Below are positions 18,321-27,074 of a stretch of DNA of 64,000 nt, one piece after another. The notes beneath the pieces were generated by a model. It saw nothing but the letters and a program-made list of their open reading frames with translations, was not told the DNA's origin and searched no databases. The position numbers and the translations under genes are program-made. Source of the DNA: CBDEGU01 sp965238045 (GTDB lineage Bacteria; Acidobacteriota; Terriglobia; Bryobacterales; UBA6623); contig CBDEGU010000010.1 of assembly GCA_965238045.1 (NCBI GenBank), positions 62,001-126,000 of the forward strand, given 5' to 3'. How positions within the stretch are numbered: position 1 is the stretch's first letter; every line of letters begins with the position of its first letter.

Positions 18321-19427
18321 CTATTGTGTCGGGCGGGGACTTCTCTCGCACATATGCGCGCCGGAGAGGCCCACTGGACAGCAATCCGCCGGGCAGACAT
18401 CGGGACGCGGGCCCAGGTCGCCCAGGCAGCGGCGCTCGGAGCGGTTTTCGATTCTCTCGAGCAGCAGTTCGCGGATCATGCGGATGAACTTCGGGTGCGT
18501 GCCGACGGTCCGGGCTCGCACCATGCGCAATCCCATCCCGTCGCAGACTTGCCTGGCTTGCGTGTCGAGGTCGAAGAGCACTTCCATATGATCGGAGATG
18601 AAACCGACCGGCACGACGACCACTCCCGGCGCGCGCCTCCGCGAACGCAGATCACGCAAATAGTCGCGGATATCGGGTTCCAGCCAGGGCTGTGACCGGG
18701 GCCCGCTACGGCTCTGATAGACGAGCACGGCGTCCTGGCGGCCGGCGCCCGCCGCAATGAGCCGGCGCGCCTCCTCGAGTTGTTCCACGTAGTGCGAGTT
18801 CTTGGCCATCGACGAGGGAACGCTATGGGCGGTGAACACCAGCGGCACCTCGCCGCGCGCAGCCTCCGGGAAGCGCGCCAAAGCCTCTTGGACGTGCTCG
18901 ATCATCGGCTCGATGAAGCCGGGGTGATTGTAAAAGACCCGCAGCTTTTCGATCACCGGAGCCCGCGGGCCGGCCTGCTCGCGGGCGCGGACGATATCGT
19001 CGAGATATTGGCGGCAGCCGGAATAGGAACTGAACGCGGAGGTCACGAAAGCAAGCGCGCGACGAACGCCGTCGTCCCGCATCTGGCGCAGCGTATCGGC
19101 CATCAGCGGATGCCAATTGCGGTTCCCCCAGTAGATGGGCAGGCGCGGTCCGTTTTTTTCGAGCTCGGCGGTCAATTTCGTGATCAGTTCGCGGTTCTGG
19201 GCGTTGATCGGGCTTTTGCCTCCGAAGTGGTAGTAGTGGCCGGCGACTTCCAGTAATCGTTCCCGCGGAAAGTTTCGCCCCTTCAGGATGCCTTCAAGAA
19301 ATGGCATCACCTCGCCCGGCTGTTCCGGTCCGCCGAAGGAGAGCACCAGCACCGCATCAAAGGCAATCTCGGCACAGGGAAGCTCGGCGCGGGGACGCTC
19401 AGCGGATAGGTTTCTGCCGGAAGGCAT
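18321..19427 (-). CDS. hemH: Ferrochelatase (protoporphyrin or coproporphyrin type)
   Basis: This enzyme inserts Fe2+ into a porphyrin in haem synthesis. The 368-residue protein shows VLVLSFGGPEQP at the start of the fold, the TSAFSSYSGCRQY block, the metal-site His in VFTAHSVPSSMA, and the VYQSRSGPRSQPW and VPVGFISDHMEVLFDLD blocks. The C-terminal tail has a Cys cluster (CLGDLGPRPDVCPADCC), as in forms that hold a [2Fe-2S] cluster. About 15 poorly conserved residues precede the fold, so the start could be further in. No hemG, hemY or hemQ is nearby to show which pathway it serves. Confidence 0.93.
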   Translation of the reverse strand: MPSGRNLSAERPRAELPCAEIAFDAVLVLSFGGPEQPGEVMPFLEGILKGRNFPRERLLEVAGHYYHFGGKSPINAQNRELITKLTAELEKNGPRLPIYWGNRNWHPLMADTLRQMRDDGVRRALAFVTSAFSSYSGCRQYLDDIVRAREQAGPRAPVIEKLRVFYNHPGFIEPMIEHVQEALARFPEAARGEVPLVFTAHSVPSSMAKNSHYVEQLEEARRLIAAGAGRQDAVLVYQSRSGPRSQPWLEPDIRDYLRDLRSRRRAPGVVVVPVGFISDHMEVLFDLDTQARQVCDGMGLRMVRARTVGTHPKFIRMIRELLLERIENRSERRCLGDLGPRPDVCPADCCPVGLSGAHMCERSPRPTQ

Positions 19428-19679
19428 CCGGTCCTCAGTATGACGGCTCGCCAACCGCCCGGTCTGCTGCCTGGCGCGGCCGGGGTCGCGGGCAGGCGTC
19501 GTCTCGGATTGGCCGCCCTCCATGGAGTTGGCGGGCATAGCGTTGGCCGGGCACACTGTCTGCCAGGCACGGGGGTGAGGACTGCCGGCTGTCATGCCAC
19601 AATATGGAGCAAAGCTCCCGACACGGCTGCCGCCGGCGCCGGGCTCGCGGAAACCGCAGTCTTGTCTCGCGCGCACTGC

Positions 19680-21164
19680 ATGCCTACGCAACACAACGAT
19701 CCTGATCGAGAGCCAGCGGCCTGGCTGGTTCACCGCAGCGGTCCGAGAGCGGGCGAGAGGCATCGTCTGCGGGCCGTTGTCACTCGCATCGGGCGCGACC
19801 CCCGTGGAGATGTCGTCCTGTCGGGCGATGAGGCCTCGGTCGTGTCCTCTCGTCATCTGGAAATCAGGCACGCGGACGGCAACTACCGGCTGCGGGATCT
19901 CGGCAGCACCAACGGCACGTTTCTCGACGGCGAGCGGATCGGCGAGGCGGCTCTCGAGGCCGGCGCCGTCATACGATTCGGCAAGGAAGGCCCCGAGTTT
20001 GTCTTGGAACTGGCCGAGGCCGCCGCTTTGGACTTGGAAAAAACTCTCGCTTTTTCGCCGGGCCGAAGGACCCAGATCCAGGGGGCCGGTGGCGGTGACG
20101 ACGATGACAAGAAAGATGGTGACAAGAAACAGGACCCGGCGGGCGATCATGAGGAGCTGCTGGAAGAGGCGGTCGAGCAGGCCCGCGAGGCGCGGAGGCT
20201 GGGACACTCCGATCAGACGGCCGTCATCATGCGCCGGATGCTGGGCGTCGCCGTGGACCGTTCGACCAAGAAGTCCAAGGCGGCCATCGCGGGTCTTGTC
20301 ATCGCGCTTTGCGTTGTCACGGCCCTTGGCTACTGGAGCGTTGAGAGGGCAAGGAAAGAAAAGAGCGCCCTCGACCAGCGAATTCAACAGATCGAGGAAA
20401 AATTCACCGCCGGCGGTCTCGAGGCAGGCGAGATCGAAGCGCTGATCGCCGAACTCGAGGACTACCAGAGTCAGGCGCGGACGCTGCAGACGGGATTGCT
20501 TTACCGCTGGGGCGTGCTGGACAAGGAGCAGCTCTTCATCCAGAAAGAGATTCGCATGATCATGAAAGAGTTCGGCGCCGAGTCCTACAGCATACCGCCG
20601 GAATTCATCCAGCAGGTCGAGCGTTTCATCGAGCGGTATCAGACTCGCGACCGAGCCCATTTGCGGCGAACTCTGGGCCGGTCGCGAAACGATCTTGCAC
20701 TGATGCGCAAGATTTTCGCCGAGAAGAAACTGCCCCCTGACTTGGCCTATATCGTAGTAGTGGAAAGCGCCTTTCTGAGGGGCAGCTACAGTTCGGCGGG
20801 AGCGGCCGGGCCTTGGCAGTTTCAAGCAGCCACGGCGAGACAGTACGGCCTGACGGTGTCCGGCGAAGTGGATGAGAGACATGACCTGGCGAAATCAACC
20901 CAGGCCGCCAGTCGCTACATTCGGGAGCTGATCTTGGATTTCGGATCGGGCAGTTCGGTGATGCTGGCGCTGGCCGCCTACAATCTCGGTCCGGGCCGCG
21001 TAAAACGGGCGATGCGAAAGGTGGATGATCCGATTAAGCAGCGCAATTTTTGGTACCTATATCGAGTCCGAACTCTGCCGGCGGAAACCCGTGAGTACAT
21101 TCCAAAGATCATCGCCGCCATCATCATCGGCCGAAACCCCGAGCAATTTGGATTCGTATCGTAA
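19680..21164 (+). CDS. FHA domain - transmembrane - lytic transglycosylase fusion
   Basis: A 494-residue protein joining two functions across the inner membrane. Residues about 13-110 form an FHA domain, which binds phosphothreonine. Its conserved GRD, SSRH and DLGSTNGT elements are all present. A charged linker (DDDDKKDGDKK...) and one transmembrane helix (about 201-220) follow. A coiled-coil stretch comes next, then an SLT/MltD-like domain from about 345, with the catalytic Glu in VVVESAFL (about 362), GAAGPWQF and ALAAYNLGPGR. By topology FHA should be cytoplasmic and SLT periplasmic. Kinase control of wall cleavage is inferred; no Ser/Thr kinase lies in the window. Three glycosyltransferases follow. 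Confidence 0.9.
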   Translation: MPTQHNDPDREPAAWLVHRSGPRAGERHRLRAVVTRIGRDPRGDVVLSGDEASVVSSRHLEIRHADGNYRLRDLGSTNGTFLDGERIGEAALEAGAVIRFGKEGPEFVLELAEAAALDLEKTLAFSPGRRTQIQGAGGGDDDDKKDGDKKQDPAGDHEELLEEAVEQAREARRLGHSDQTAVIMRRMLGVAVDRSTKKSKAAIAGLVIALCVVTALGYWSVERARKEKSALDQRIQQIEEKFTAGGLEAGEIEALIAELEDYQSQARTLQTGLLYRWGVLDKEQLFIQKEIRMIMKEFGAESYSIPPEFIQQVERFIERYQTRDRAHLRRTLGRSRNDLALMRKIFAEKKLPPDLAYIVVVESAFLRGSYSSAGAAGPWQFQAATARQYGLTVSGEVDERHDLAKSTQAASRYIRELILDFGSGSSVMLALAAYNLGPGRVKRAMRKVDDPIKQRNFWYLYRVRTLPAETREYIPKIIAAIIIGRNPEQFGFVS

Positions 21165-21323
21165 ATCGGACCGATTTCGGCTATACTTGGTCCAGAACTC
21201 CGTATTCTTTTTTCCGTGGTTCTGAAAGCCGCGGCGGCCGGGGAAACACGCCAAGTTTTCGCCGCGAAAGGAAGGCCGGCGGGAGAAGTGTTGCCACGAC
21301 CGTGGCGACCAGGTTCGACGCTT

Positions 21324-22280
21324 ATGGGAGAGGTGAACAACCCGACACGGCCCGGCGTATTGAGCGTTTGCGTGGTGTTTGGCGAGCAGCGCACTCGGGC
21401 GGAACGCTGCCTTGCGCGCCTGCTCAGCCAGACAGCGATCGAGCGGATGGAGATCGTCGTTGCCGACCTGGCTCCGCGCCATGGCGCGCCCGCCGCCGCG
21501 TCCCACCCCAAGGTACGGTATCTGCCCGTCGACGAGGACAGTCACTTCGGGCAGGCCCGAGGCGCGGCGTTCCGGCGGTCGAGCGGAGAATTCGTGGCCT
21601 CGCTTGAGGACCATTGCTATGCCGAACCAGAGTGGGCCGAGGCCGTGCTGCGGGCGTTTCGAGAACCCGGCGTGGATCTGGTCAATTACGCCATGTCGAA
21701 CGCGAACGCGGGCCCTTACGTGACCGAGGCCTTCATGATGACCGAATACGGACGCTGGATGCATCCGGCCAGTACGGGGTATGTGCCGATTTCCGCGTGC
21801 AACAATGTCGCCTACCGCCGGTCGTGCCTAGAGACCTGGTGGGATGAGATGGACGAACTGCTTGAGACCGAATATCATCTTCACCGGCGCCTGCAAGACC
21901 GTGGTTCGAAAGTATGGCTGGCGGGCCGAGCCCGTGTTCAGCATGAAACCTGGGAGCGGCTTAGCGACGGCGTGCGGGCGAACAACGCGATGAAGCGCTT
22001 GCTGGCGTGCCGGCGGGTGGCCGCTGGCCGCTGGAGCCGCTCGCGCAGACTGTTCTACTTCGCCGCGATGCCTCTCACACCGGTGCTGCATCTGTGGCGG
22101 TTGGGTGTGAGCCTGATTCGCCGTCCGGCGCTGTGGCCTTTGTTTGTCAAGAGCTTGCCCCTGTGTGTGTTCGTCTACATCATGAGCTCCTTTGCCGAGG
22201 CTCAGGGCTATCTGTTCGGAGCAGGTGAGAGCCGCACCTTGTTCCGGGACCTGGAGGTCTCGACAAGCCGCGTCCGATGA
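21324..22280 (+). CDS. Family 2 glycosyltransferase
   Basis: A GT-A fold family 2 enzyme of 318 residues. The nucleotide-sugar part begins at VLSVCVVFGEQRTRAERCLARLLSQ. The metal site is probably SLEDHCYAEPEW, an unusual ED in place of DXD. Two hydrophobic segments near the C-terminus (about 245-305) suggest membrane association. The ATG at 21324 is preferred because the sequence upstream is unlike the family. Its stop overlaps the next start as ATGA, opening a tightly coupled run of three glycosyltransferases and a methyltransferase. Confidence 0.87.
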   Translation: MGEVNNPTRPGVLSVCVVFGEQRTRAERCLARLLSQTAIERMEIVVADLAPRHGAPAAASHPKVRYLPVDEDSHFGQARGAAFRRSSGEFVASLEDHCYAEPEWAEAVLRAFREPGVDLVNYAMSNANAGPYVTEAFMMTEYGRWMHPASTGYVPISACNNVAYRRSCLETWWDEMDELLETEYHLHRRLQDRGSKVWLAGRARVQHETWERLSDGVRANNAMKRLLACRRVAAGRWSRSRRLFYFAAMPLTPVLHLWRLGVSLIRRPALWPLFVKSLPLCVFVYIMSSFAEAQGYLFGAGESRTLFRDLEVSTSRVR

Positions 22281-23167
22281 GCCGTGCATCGTCTCCTCTT
22301 GCTTCGGTGATTATTCCGGCCTACAAATCGGAGGCCACAATCTGGCGCTGTCTCGATGCGATCGGGAGGCAGAGCTTCAGAGATTTCGAAACGATCGTCG
22401 TCGACAGTTCCCCCCAGGATCTGCTCAGTGAGCTCATGAGGCGGGAATATCCCGCCGTACGGTTTCACCACCACGAGCAGCGCCTTCTGCCGCAGCAGGC
22501 TCGCAATTGGGGTTTTCGGAGTTCTCACGGCTCGGTCATCGTCTTCACCGATCCCGATTGCGTGCCAGAGCATGATTGGCTCAAGCGTTTGATGGCGGCG
22601 ATGAATCAAGGGCGGGTGGCGGTAGGCGGCTCGTTTGCATCCCCACCCGGATGGTGGGCTCAGAGCGTGCACGTGTCAAAATTCGCCTGGTGGCTGCCTG
22701 GCGGCGAGCCGCGACGAATCTCCGAGATCCCCAGCGGCAACGCGGCGTTCACGCGTGAATTGTTTGAACGGCTGAATGGCTACCGGTCCGGCTGGTTTGC
22801 CGGTGACAGCGAGCTTTGCTGGCGCGCCGTGGAGCGCGGAGAACAGGTGTGGTTCGAGCCGCGCGCCGCCGTTACGCATATTGACACCGCCGATTTCCGA
22901 TGTTTCGTCCGGGAGCGCTGGAGGCGCGGAAAAGATTTCGGAGACATGCGATCCACACTCCAGCAGTGGAGCCGTCCGCGCTGTCTGTTCTACCTCATGG
23001 CCGCGCCGCTTCTGCCCGCCGTGATGCTCGCTCGTGCGCTGCGTCACAGCCTCTTCGGAGACAATCTGCTGCTCTGGTTCTCGACAGCACCGGTGCAGTT
23101 GCTCGCCTGCGCCGCCTGGTGCGGCGGCGAGGCGTACTCGCATGGGAGCGCGCTATGGAGGCGGTGA
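22277..23167 (+). CDS. Family 2 glycosyltransferase
   Basis: A 296-residue family 2 glycosyltransferase with the N-terminal strand ASVIIPAYKSEATIWRCLDAI, the metal-binding VFTDPDCVPEHDW (DPD) and the acceptor-region AGDSELCWRAVERG. The last 60 residues are hydrophobic and probably membrane-associated. It starts within the stop codon of the preceding glycosyltransferase and overlaps the next gene by 13 bases. The sugar and acceptor are unknown. A surface glycan or glycolipid product is inferred from the neighbourhood. Confidence 0.9.
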   Translation: MSRASSPLASVIIPAYKSEATIWRCLDAIGRQSFRDFETIVVDSSPQDLLSELMRREYPAVRFHHHEQRLLPQQARNWGFRSSHGSVIVFTDPDCVPEHDWLKRLMAAMNQGRVAVGGSFASPPGWWAQSVHVSKFAWWLPGGEPRRISEIPSGNAAFTRELFERLNGYRSGWFAGDSELCWRAVERGEQVWFEPRAAVTHIDTADFRCFVRERWRRGKDFGDMRSTLQQWSRPRCLFYLMAAPLLPAVMLARALRHSLFGDNLLLWFSTAPVQLLACAAWCGGEAYSHGSALWRR

Positions 23168-24306
23168 GCTGGCTGCTGGTGGCGTTGCTAACGCTGACGG
23201 CCCTCCGGCGGCTTGCCTTCTTAGCCGGCGCCGCGCTCACCCGAAAGAACCCGCCGCCGGCTTGGACCCCTGCCGTACTCGTTGTCGTTGCCGCGCATGA
23301 CGAAGCTTGGCAACTCGAACCGTTGCTGAACGCTCGGAGCCGCCTGGACTACCCGCGCGAGCAAATCCACTTTGTGCTCGTCAGCGATGGCTCGCGGGAC
23401 GAAACAGCCGCGCTGTTTCGCGGGTGGTGCCAGCCGCGGACCAACGCCCGGGCGGTAGCGCTGCCGAAGAACGCCGGCAAGGCGGCGGCGCTCAATCACG
23501 CCGCGGCCCTTGTTCCCGGTTACGAGATCCTCGTCGTCTATGACGCCGATCAGCGGCCCGAACCGCAGTCGCTGCGTCATCTTGCCGGGGCCTTCGCCGA
23601 CCCGGGAGTCGGCGCGGTCTCGGGCTATTGCGCTCCGTGGAACGCGAGGGAGAGTCTGGTTGCCCGTTACGCGGCCCTGGAGGCCTACGGACACCAGCTC
23701 ATTGTTCAAGCGGGCAAGGAGCGCTGGGGGCTGAACCCGACCACCATGGGCGGCAACTGCGGCTATCGCCGCCGAGCGCTGGAGCAGGTCGGCGGGTTTC
23801 CCGCCGGGTCCTACAGCGAAGACATTGAGGTGTCGCTGGCCATGGCCGCCCGCGGCTGGAGAACCCGATTCGTGGAGGAAGCGGCGGCGGACAAGAGAGT
23901 CGCCGCTTCTCTCGATCACTACATACAGCAAAGAAGGCGTTGGTCCTTTGGCATGTACGGCGCCCGCCGACGCGCCAGCGGATTCGAGTCCTGGGCCGTG
24001 GCGCTCGGCTATGCCGACCGAATCCTCTTCCTGGCGACGATCGGAGCCGTTGCCGCCGGGCTGCTGCCCTATCTCGTTCTCGGACTCTACCTGGTGCCGG
24101 TCGCGCTGGCCGTTCCGGCCTCGCTCCTCCGCGCCGGAGTTGGCCGGGAGTGGCACTGGTATCTGCTCAGTACGATCACTTTGTTCCCAGCCGACATCGC
24201 GCTTAGTCTTTCGGGCATGATCCGGGCCGCGGCCGGCGGCGGTTCGGTCGAGTGGCGCTCGGCCCGGCCGGTCGAGGCAGCATCGGAGCCTATGGAAAAA
24301 CAATGA
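23155..24306 (+). CDS. Membrane family 2 glycosyltransferase, processive type
   Basis: The 383-residue protein has an N-terminal helix (SWLLVALLTLTALRRLAFLAG), a GT2 domain and C-terminal transmembrane helices. The GT2 domain carries VLVVVAAHDEAWQLEPLL, the DAD motif in VVYDADQRPEP, MGGNCGYRRRALEQVGGF, the SYSEDIEVSLAM acid motif and QQRRRW. The D,DxD,ED,QxxRW set is that of processive synthases such as chitin, cellulose or poly-N-acetylglucosamine synthases. The ATG at 23155 lies inside the end of the preceding gene. Its stop overlaps the methyltransferase start as ATGA. Confidence 0.9.
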   Translation: MEAVSWLLVALLTLTALRRLAFLAGAALTRKNPPPAWTPAVLVVVAAHDEAWQLEPLLNARSRLDYPREQIHFVLVSDGSRDETAALFRGWCQPRTNARAVALPKNAGKAAALNHAAALVPGYEILVVYDADQRPEPQSLRHLAGAFADPGVGAVSGYCAPWNARESLVARYAALEAYGHQLIVQAGKERWGLNPTTMGGNCGYRRRALEQVGGFPAGSYSEDIEVSLAMAARGWRTRFVEEAAADKRVAASLDHYIQQRRRWSFGMYGARRRASGFESWAVALGYADRILFLATIGAVAAGLLPYLVLGLYLVPVALAVPASLLRAGVGREWHWYLLSTITLFPADIALSLSGMIRAAAGGGSVEWRSARPVEAASEPMEKQ

Positions 24307-25041
24307 GCCGCGACGCGGTAGGGGAGCTATTCTCCGGCCTTCCCCGCGAGGGACCGGGCAGTGATGCCTCGACGCTCGCGGCGCTCGCCCGCCTGCCGGC
24401 GCTGCCGGCCAAGCCGCGGGTCTTCGATCTGGGCTGCGGTTCGGGAAGAAAAACTGGTGCTGGCGCGAGCCCTCCAGACCCCCATTGTCGCGGTCGATCC
24501 TTGCCGGCCTTTCCTTGACAGGCTCGAACAGAGGGCCGCGGCTGTGGGTCTGCGGTCTCTGGTGGAGACGCGATGCGGGACGATCGAAGCGCTTGACGAG
24601 CCGACACACTCGATTGATCTTGTCTGGTCAGAGGGGGCGTTGTACAACGCGGGGGTAGGTGCGGCGCTTAAGCTGCTGCATCCTCTGATGCGAGCGGGAG
24701 CCGTGCTCGCATTTACCGAATTGACCTGGTTCGCGGACGCGCCGCCGGCGGAAGCAGCCGCGTTCTGGAGCCAAGCCTATCCAGCGATGGCGGGGACCGA
24801 TGACAACATTGGAAAAGCGCGGCGACACGGCTTCGAGCCCGTGACTACGTTTCGTCTGCCCGAGCAGGACTGGCGGCAGTTCTACGACCCGCTTCAAGAG
24901 AGGATCGAGCAGCTTCGTCCGCAGTGCGATCGCTGGCCCGAGTTGGCCCAAGCCATTGGGGAGGCCCAGCGGGAGATTGAGATATTCACCCGCCACCGAG
25001 ATAGTTATGGATATGTCTTCTACATTCTGCGAAGACCCTAG
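24303..25041 (+). pseudogene. SAM methyltransferase, frame interrupted at an A5 run
   Basis: The coupled ATG at 24303 (ATGA with the preceding stop) opens a frame giving MSRDAVGELFSGLPREG and motif I VFDLGCGSGRK. That frame then loses homology and stops at 24518. The rest of the methyltransferase (LVLARALQTPIVAVDPCRPF..., LVWSEGALYNAG, GAVLAFTELTW) is in another frame and runs to 25041. Removing one A from the A5 run at 24449-24453 joins the halves as GSGRKLVLARAL. This is one gene with a one-base insertion, real or from sequencing. The intact product would be about 245 residues. It probably modifies the product of the glycosyltransferase run. Confidence 0.85.
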
Positions 25042-25107
25042 GCGCCGGACCTCGCCGCGCCCGCGCCACGACGGCGGACGCGGTGTGCCGTGCTGCCCGC
25101 GGGCGCG

Positions 25108-25815
25108 CTAGCCGAAACCCGCGCCCAGATAAAGCAAGCGAACCGCCATCCGAAACAGCGGGCCAAAGATGCTGCCGAAGAGGTTCCACGCGATGAGCAT
25201 GCCGACAAGCGAGAACCCAGGCTGGCGCATGAAGTCGTTGATCTTGAGCGCGATCTTCTCACTCACGAGCAGGCCGATGGCGGCGCTGCCGTCGAGCGGA
25301 GGCACCGGCAGGAGGTTGAACGCCATCAGCAGAATGTTCTGCGAAAACAGCAAGCTCAAAAAGCGCGCCAGACCCTCGGCGACACCCCCCGAGGGTGCAT
25401 CGACAAGCTTGGTGAACTGAACGAACTCAGGGACGACGAAGTAGCCCATCGCGATGCCAACATGAATGGCCATGCCAGCCAGGATCACCAGCACCAGATT
25501 GGCGGCGGGACCGGCTAAGGCCATCCAGGCGGCGCGATGAGGATGACGCTGCTGCCAGTAGGGGTCGAAGGGAGCACTCGCCCAGCCAATCATCCAGCCG
25601 GCGAAGATCAGCGACAGCATGGGCACCAGGATCGTGCCAAAAGGCTCCCGCCGTACGTGCGGGATGGGGTTCAAACTGACCTGACCGGCCAGAGCGGCCG
25701 TCGGGTCGCCGCCCAGTTGGGCGGCCCAGGCGTGCGCCGCCTCGTGGCATGTGATCGACAGCAAGAAGACAACGTACCAGATGGGCGCCAGCGCGGCGAG
25801 TTCGGGATCAATCAT
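25108..25815 (-). CDS. Site-2 protease family membrane metalloprotease
   Basis: The 235-residue polytopic protein belongs to the M50 peptidases that cut within membranes. The zinc motif is in the first helix (SITCHEAAHAWAA, HExxH). The second metal-site motif NLLPVPPLDGS is near residue 170. It is of the short form without PDZ or CBS domains, like many uncharacterised Rip3/YdbB-like proteins. Five or six transmembrane segments are visible. It lies 15 bases downstream of the M42 peptidase stop on the same strand, so the two may be co-transcribed. No substrate such as an anti-sigma factor is seen. Confidence 0.91.
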   Translation of the reverse strand: MIDPELAALAPIWYVVFLLSITCHEAAHAWAAQLGGDPTAALAGQVSLNPIPHVRREPFGTILVPMLSLIFAGWMIGWASAPFDPYWQQRHPHRAAWMALAGPAANLVLVILAGMAIHVGIAMGYFVVPEFVQFTKLVDAPSGGVAEGLARFLSLLFSQNILLMAFNLLPVPPLDGSAAIGLLVSEKIALKINDFMRQPGFSLVGMLIAWNLFGSIFGPLFRMAVRLLYLGAGFG

Positions 25816-25830
25816 AGCGAGGGGAATCTT

Positions 25831-26997
25831 CTAGTCGAAGCTCTTGATGCGCTCTACCGTGGCCCGGTCGAGGCGGCGAATGAGTTCGGTGACCAGGGTG
25901 ACAGCGCGATCGAAGTCGTCGCGGTGGAGGACGCCATTGTGGTTGTGGAGATAGCGGGTCGGCACCGTGATGTTGATCGACGGAGCGCCGCCGTAAGCAC
26001 GCTGCATCTGCGCGCCATCCTCCCCGTAGCCCGATAGCACGTTGAACTGTAGCGGCATCTTCAGATCTTTCGCCGTGTCGATGACGAAATCGCGCAGTTT
26101 CAGATTCGGCAGCATCGAGCTGTCGTGGAGAAAAATACCGGGCCCGCCGCGCAGGCGTTCCTGGGCCTGGTCGGGAGTGATGCCGGGGTAGTCCGAGGCC
26201 ACGCCGACTTCGATACTGAGTCCGATGTCAGGTTTGACAATGTAGGCGCTGGTTTGCGCGCCCCGCAGGCCGACCTCTTCTTGTACCGTCGCGACGGCGA
26301 AGACGACATTGGGAGAGGGTTTCTGCTTCAGCCTTTTGAGAACCTCGATCTCAACCGCCAAGCCGATGCGGTCGTCCCAGGCTTTCGCGACGTAGAGTTT
26401 CGGATCGTTGAGCTTCATGAAGCGGCTCTCGGGCGCGATCGGATCGCCGGGACGAATGCCGAGACGTTCCTCGGCGTCGCGGCGGCTCGTGGCCCCCACG
26501 TCGATGAAGATACGGGAGCGATCGTGCAGTTGGGACCGCTCGCTTGGCGGAGTAACGTGAGGAGTCTTCAATCCCGTAATGCCCTTGACCGGGCCCTTGC
26601 GGGTGAGGATGACGTAGCGCTGATTGATCAATGCCTGATCGAGCCAGCCTCCGACAGTCTGGAAGGTGAGATAGCCCTCGGCGGTGATGCGCCGCACGAT
26701 CATGCCCAGCTCGTCCATGTGAGCCGTCATCATGATGCGCGGGCCATCGGCCGTGCCGTCTAGACGAGCGATGAGCGAGCCGAGGCCATCGGTCTGAATG
26801 TGATCGGCCAGCGGAGCGAACTCGCGGCGCATGATCTTGCGCACCGGGCCTTCAAATCCGCTGGGACCATGGGCTTCGGTGAGTTCGGCAAGCAACTGTT
26901 CGAGCGGGTCGAGCGAGTCGTTTTGGGCCCAGCCGTTTTGGGCCCAGAAGGTCGCGGCGAATGTCAGCAGGGCCGCCAGGAAGCGGAAACGTTTCAA
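25831..26997 (-). CDS. Exported M42-family metallopeptidase
   Basis: A 388-residue aminopeptidase of the M42 (glutamyl aminopeptidase / endoglucanase M) family. Metal ligands and neighbours are visible in MMTAHMDELGMIV, KAWDDRIGLAVEIEVL, TVQEEVGLRGAQ and the late TRYLHNHNGVLHRDD. I place the start at the TTG at 26997, because a strong GGAGGA site lies six bases before it and a clean signal peptide follows (KRFRFLAALLTFAATFWAQNGWAQ). An ATG 45 bases upstream lacks both. Export is unusual for M42 enzymes, which are normally cytoplasmic. It is followed by the site-2 protease gene. Confidence 0.9.
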   Translation of the reverse strand: MKRFRFLAALLTFAATFWAQNGWAQNDSLDPLEQLLAELTEAHGPSGFEGPVRKIMRREFAPLADHIQTDGLGSLIARLDGTADGPRIMMTAHMDELGMIVRRITAEGYLTFQTVGGWLDQALINQRYVILTRKGPVKGITGLKTPHVTPPSERSQLHDRSRIFIDVGATSRRDAEERLGIRPGDPIAPESRFMKLNDPKLYVAKAWDDRIGLAVEIEVLKRLKQKPSPNVVFAVATVQEEVGLRGAQTSAYIVKPDIGLSIEVGVASDYPGITPDQAQERLRGGPGIFLHDSSMLPNLKLRDFVIDTAKDLKMPLQFNVLSGYGEDGAQMQRAYGGAPSINITVPTRYLHNHNGVLHRDDFDRAVTLVTELIRRLDRATVERIKSFD

Positions 26998-27074
26998 GGG
27001 ATCTCCTCCGGGTGGATCGCTCCCATTGTACGCGAGCCGCATCGAGCGGCGGGCTCAAGGATGAGACGCGCTAA

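Noticed and set aside
19440..20882. Long open frames on the minus strand continuous with hemH and antisense to the FHA-transglycosylase gene
   Set aside because: Only the part from 19427 downward matches ferrochelatase. The antisense part is an artefact of high GC codon bias and has no family resemblance.
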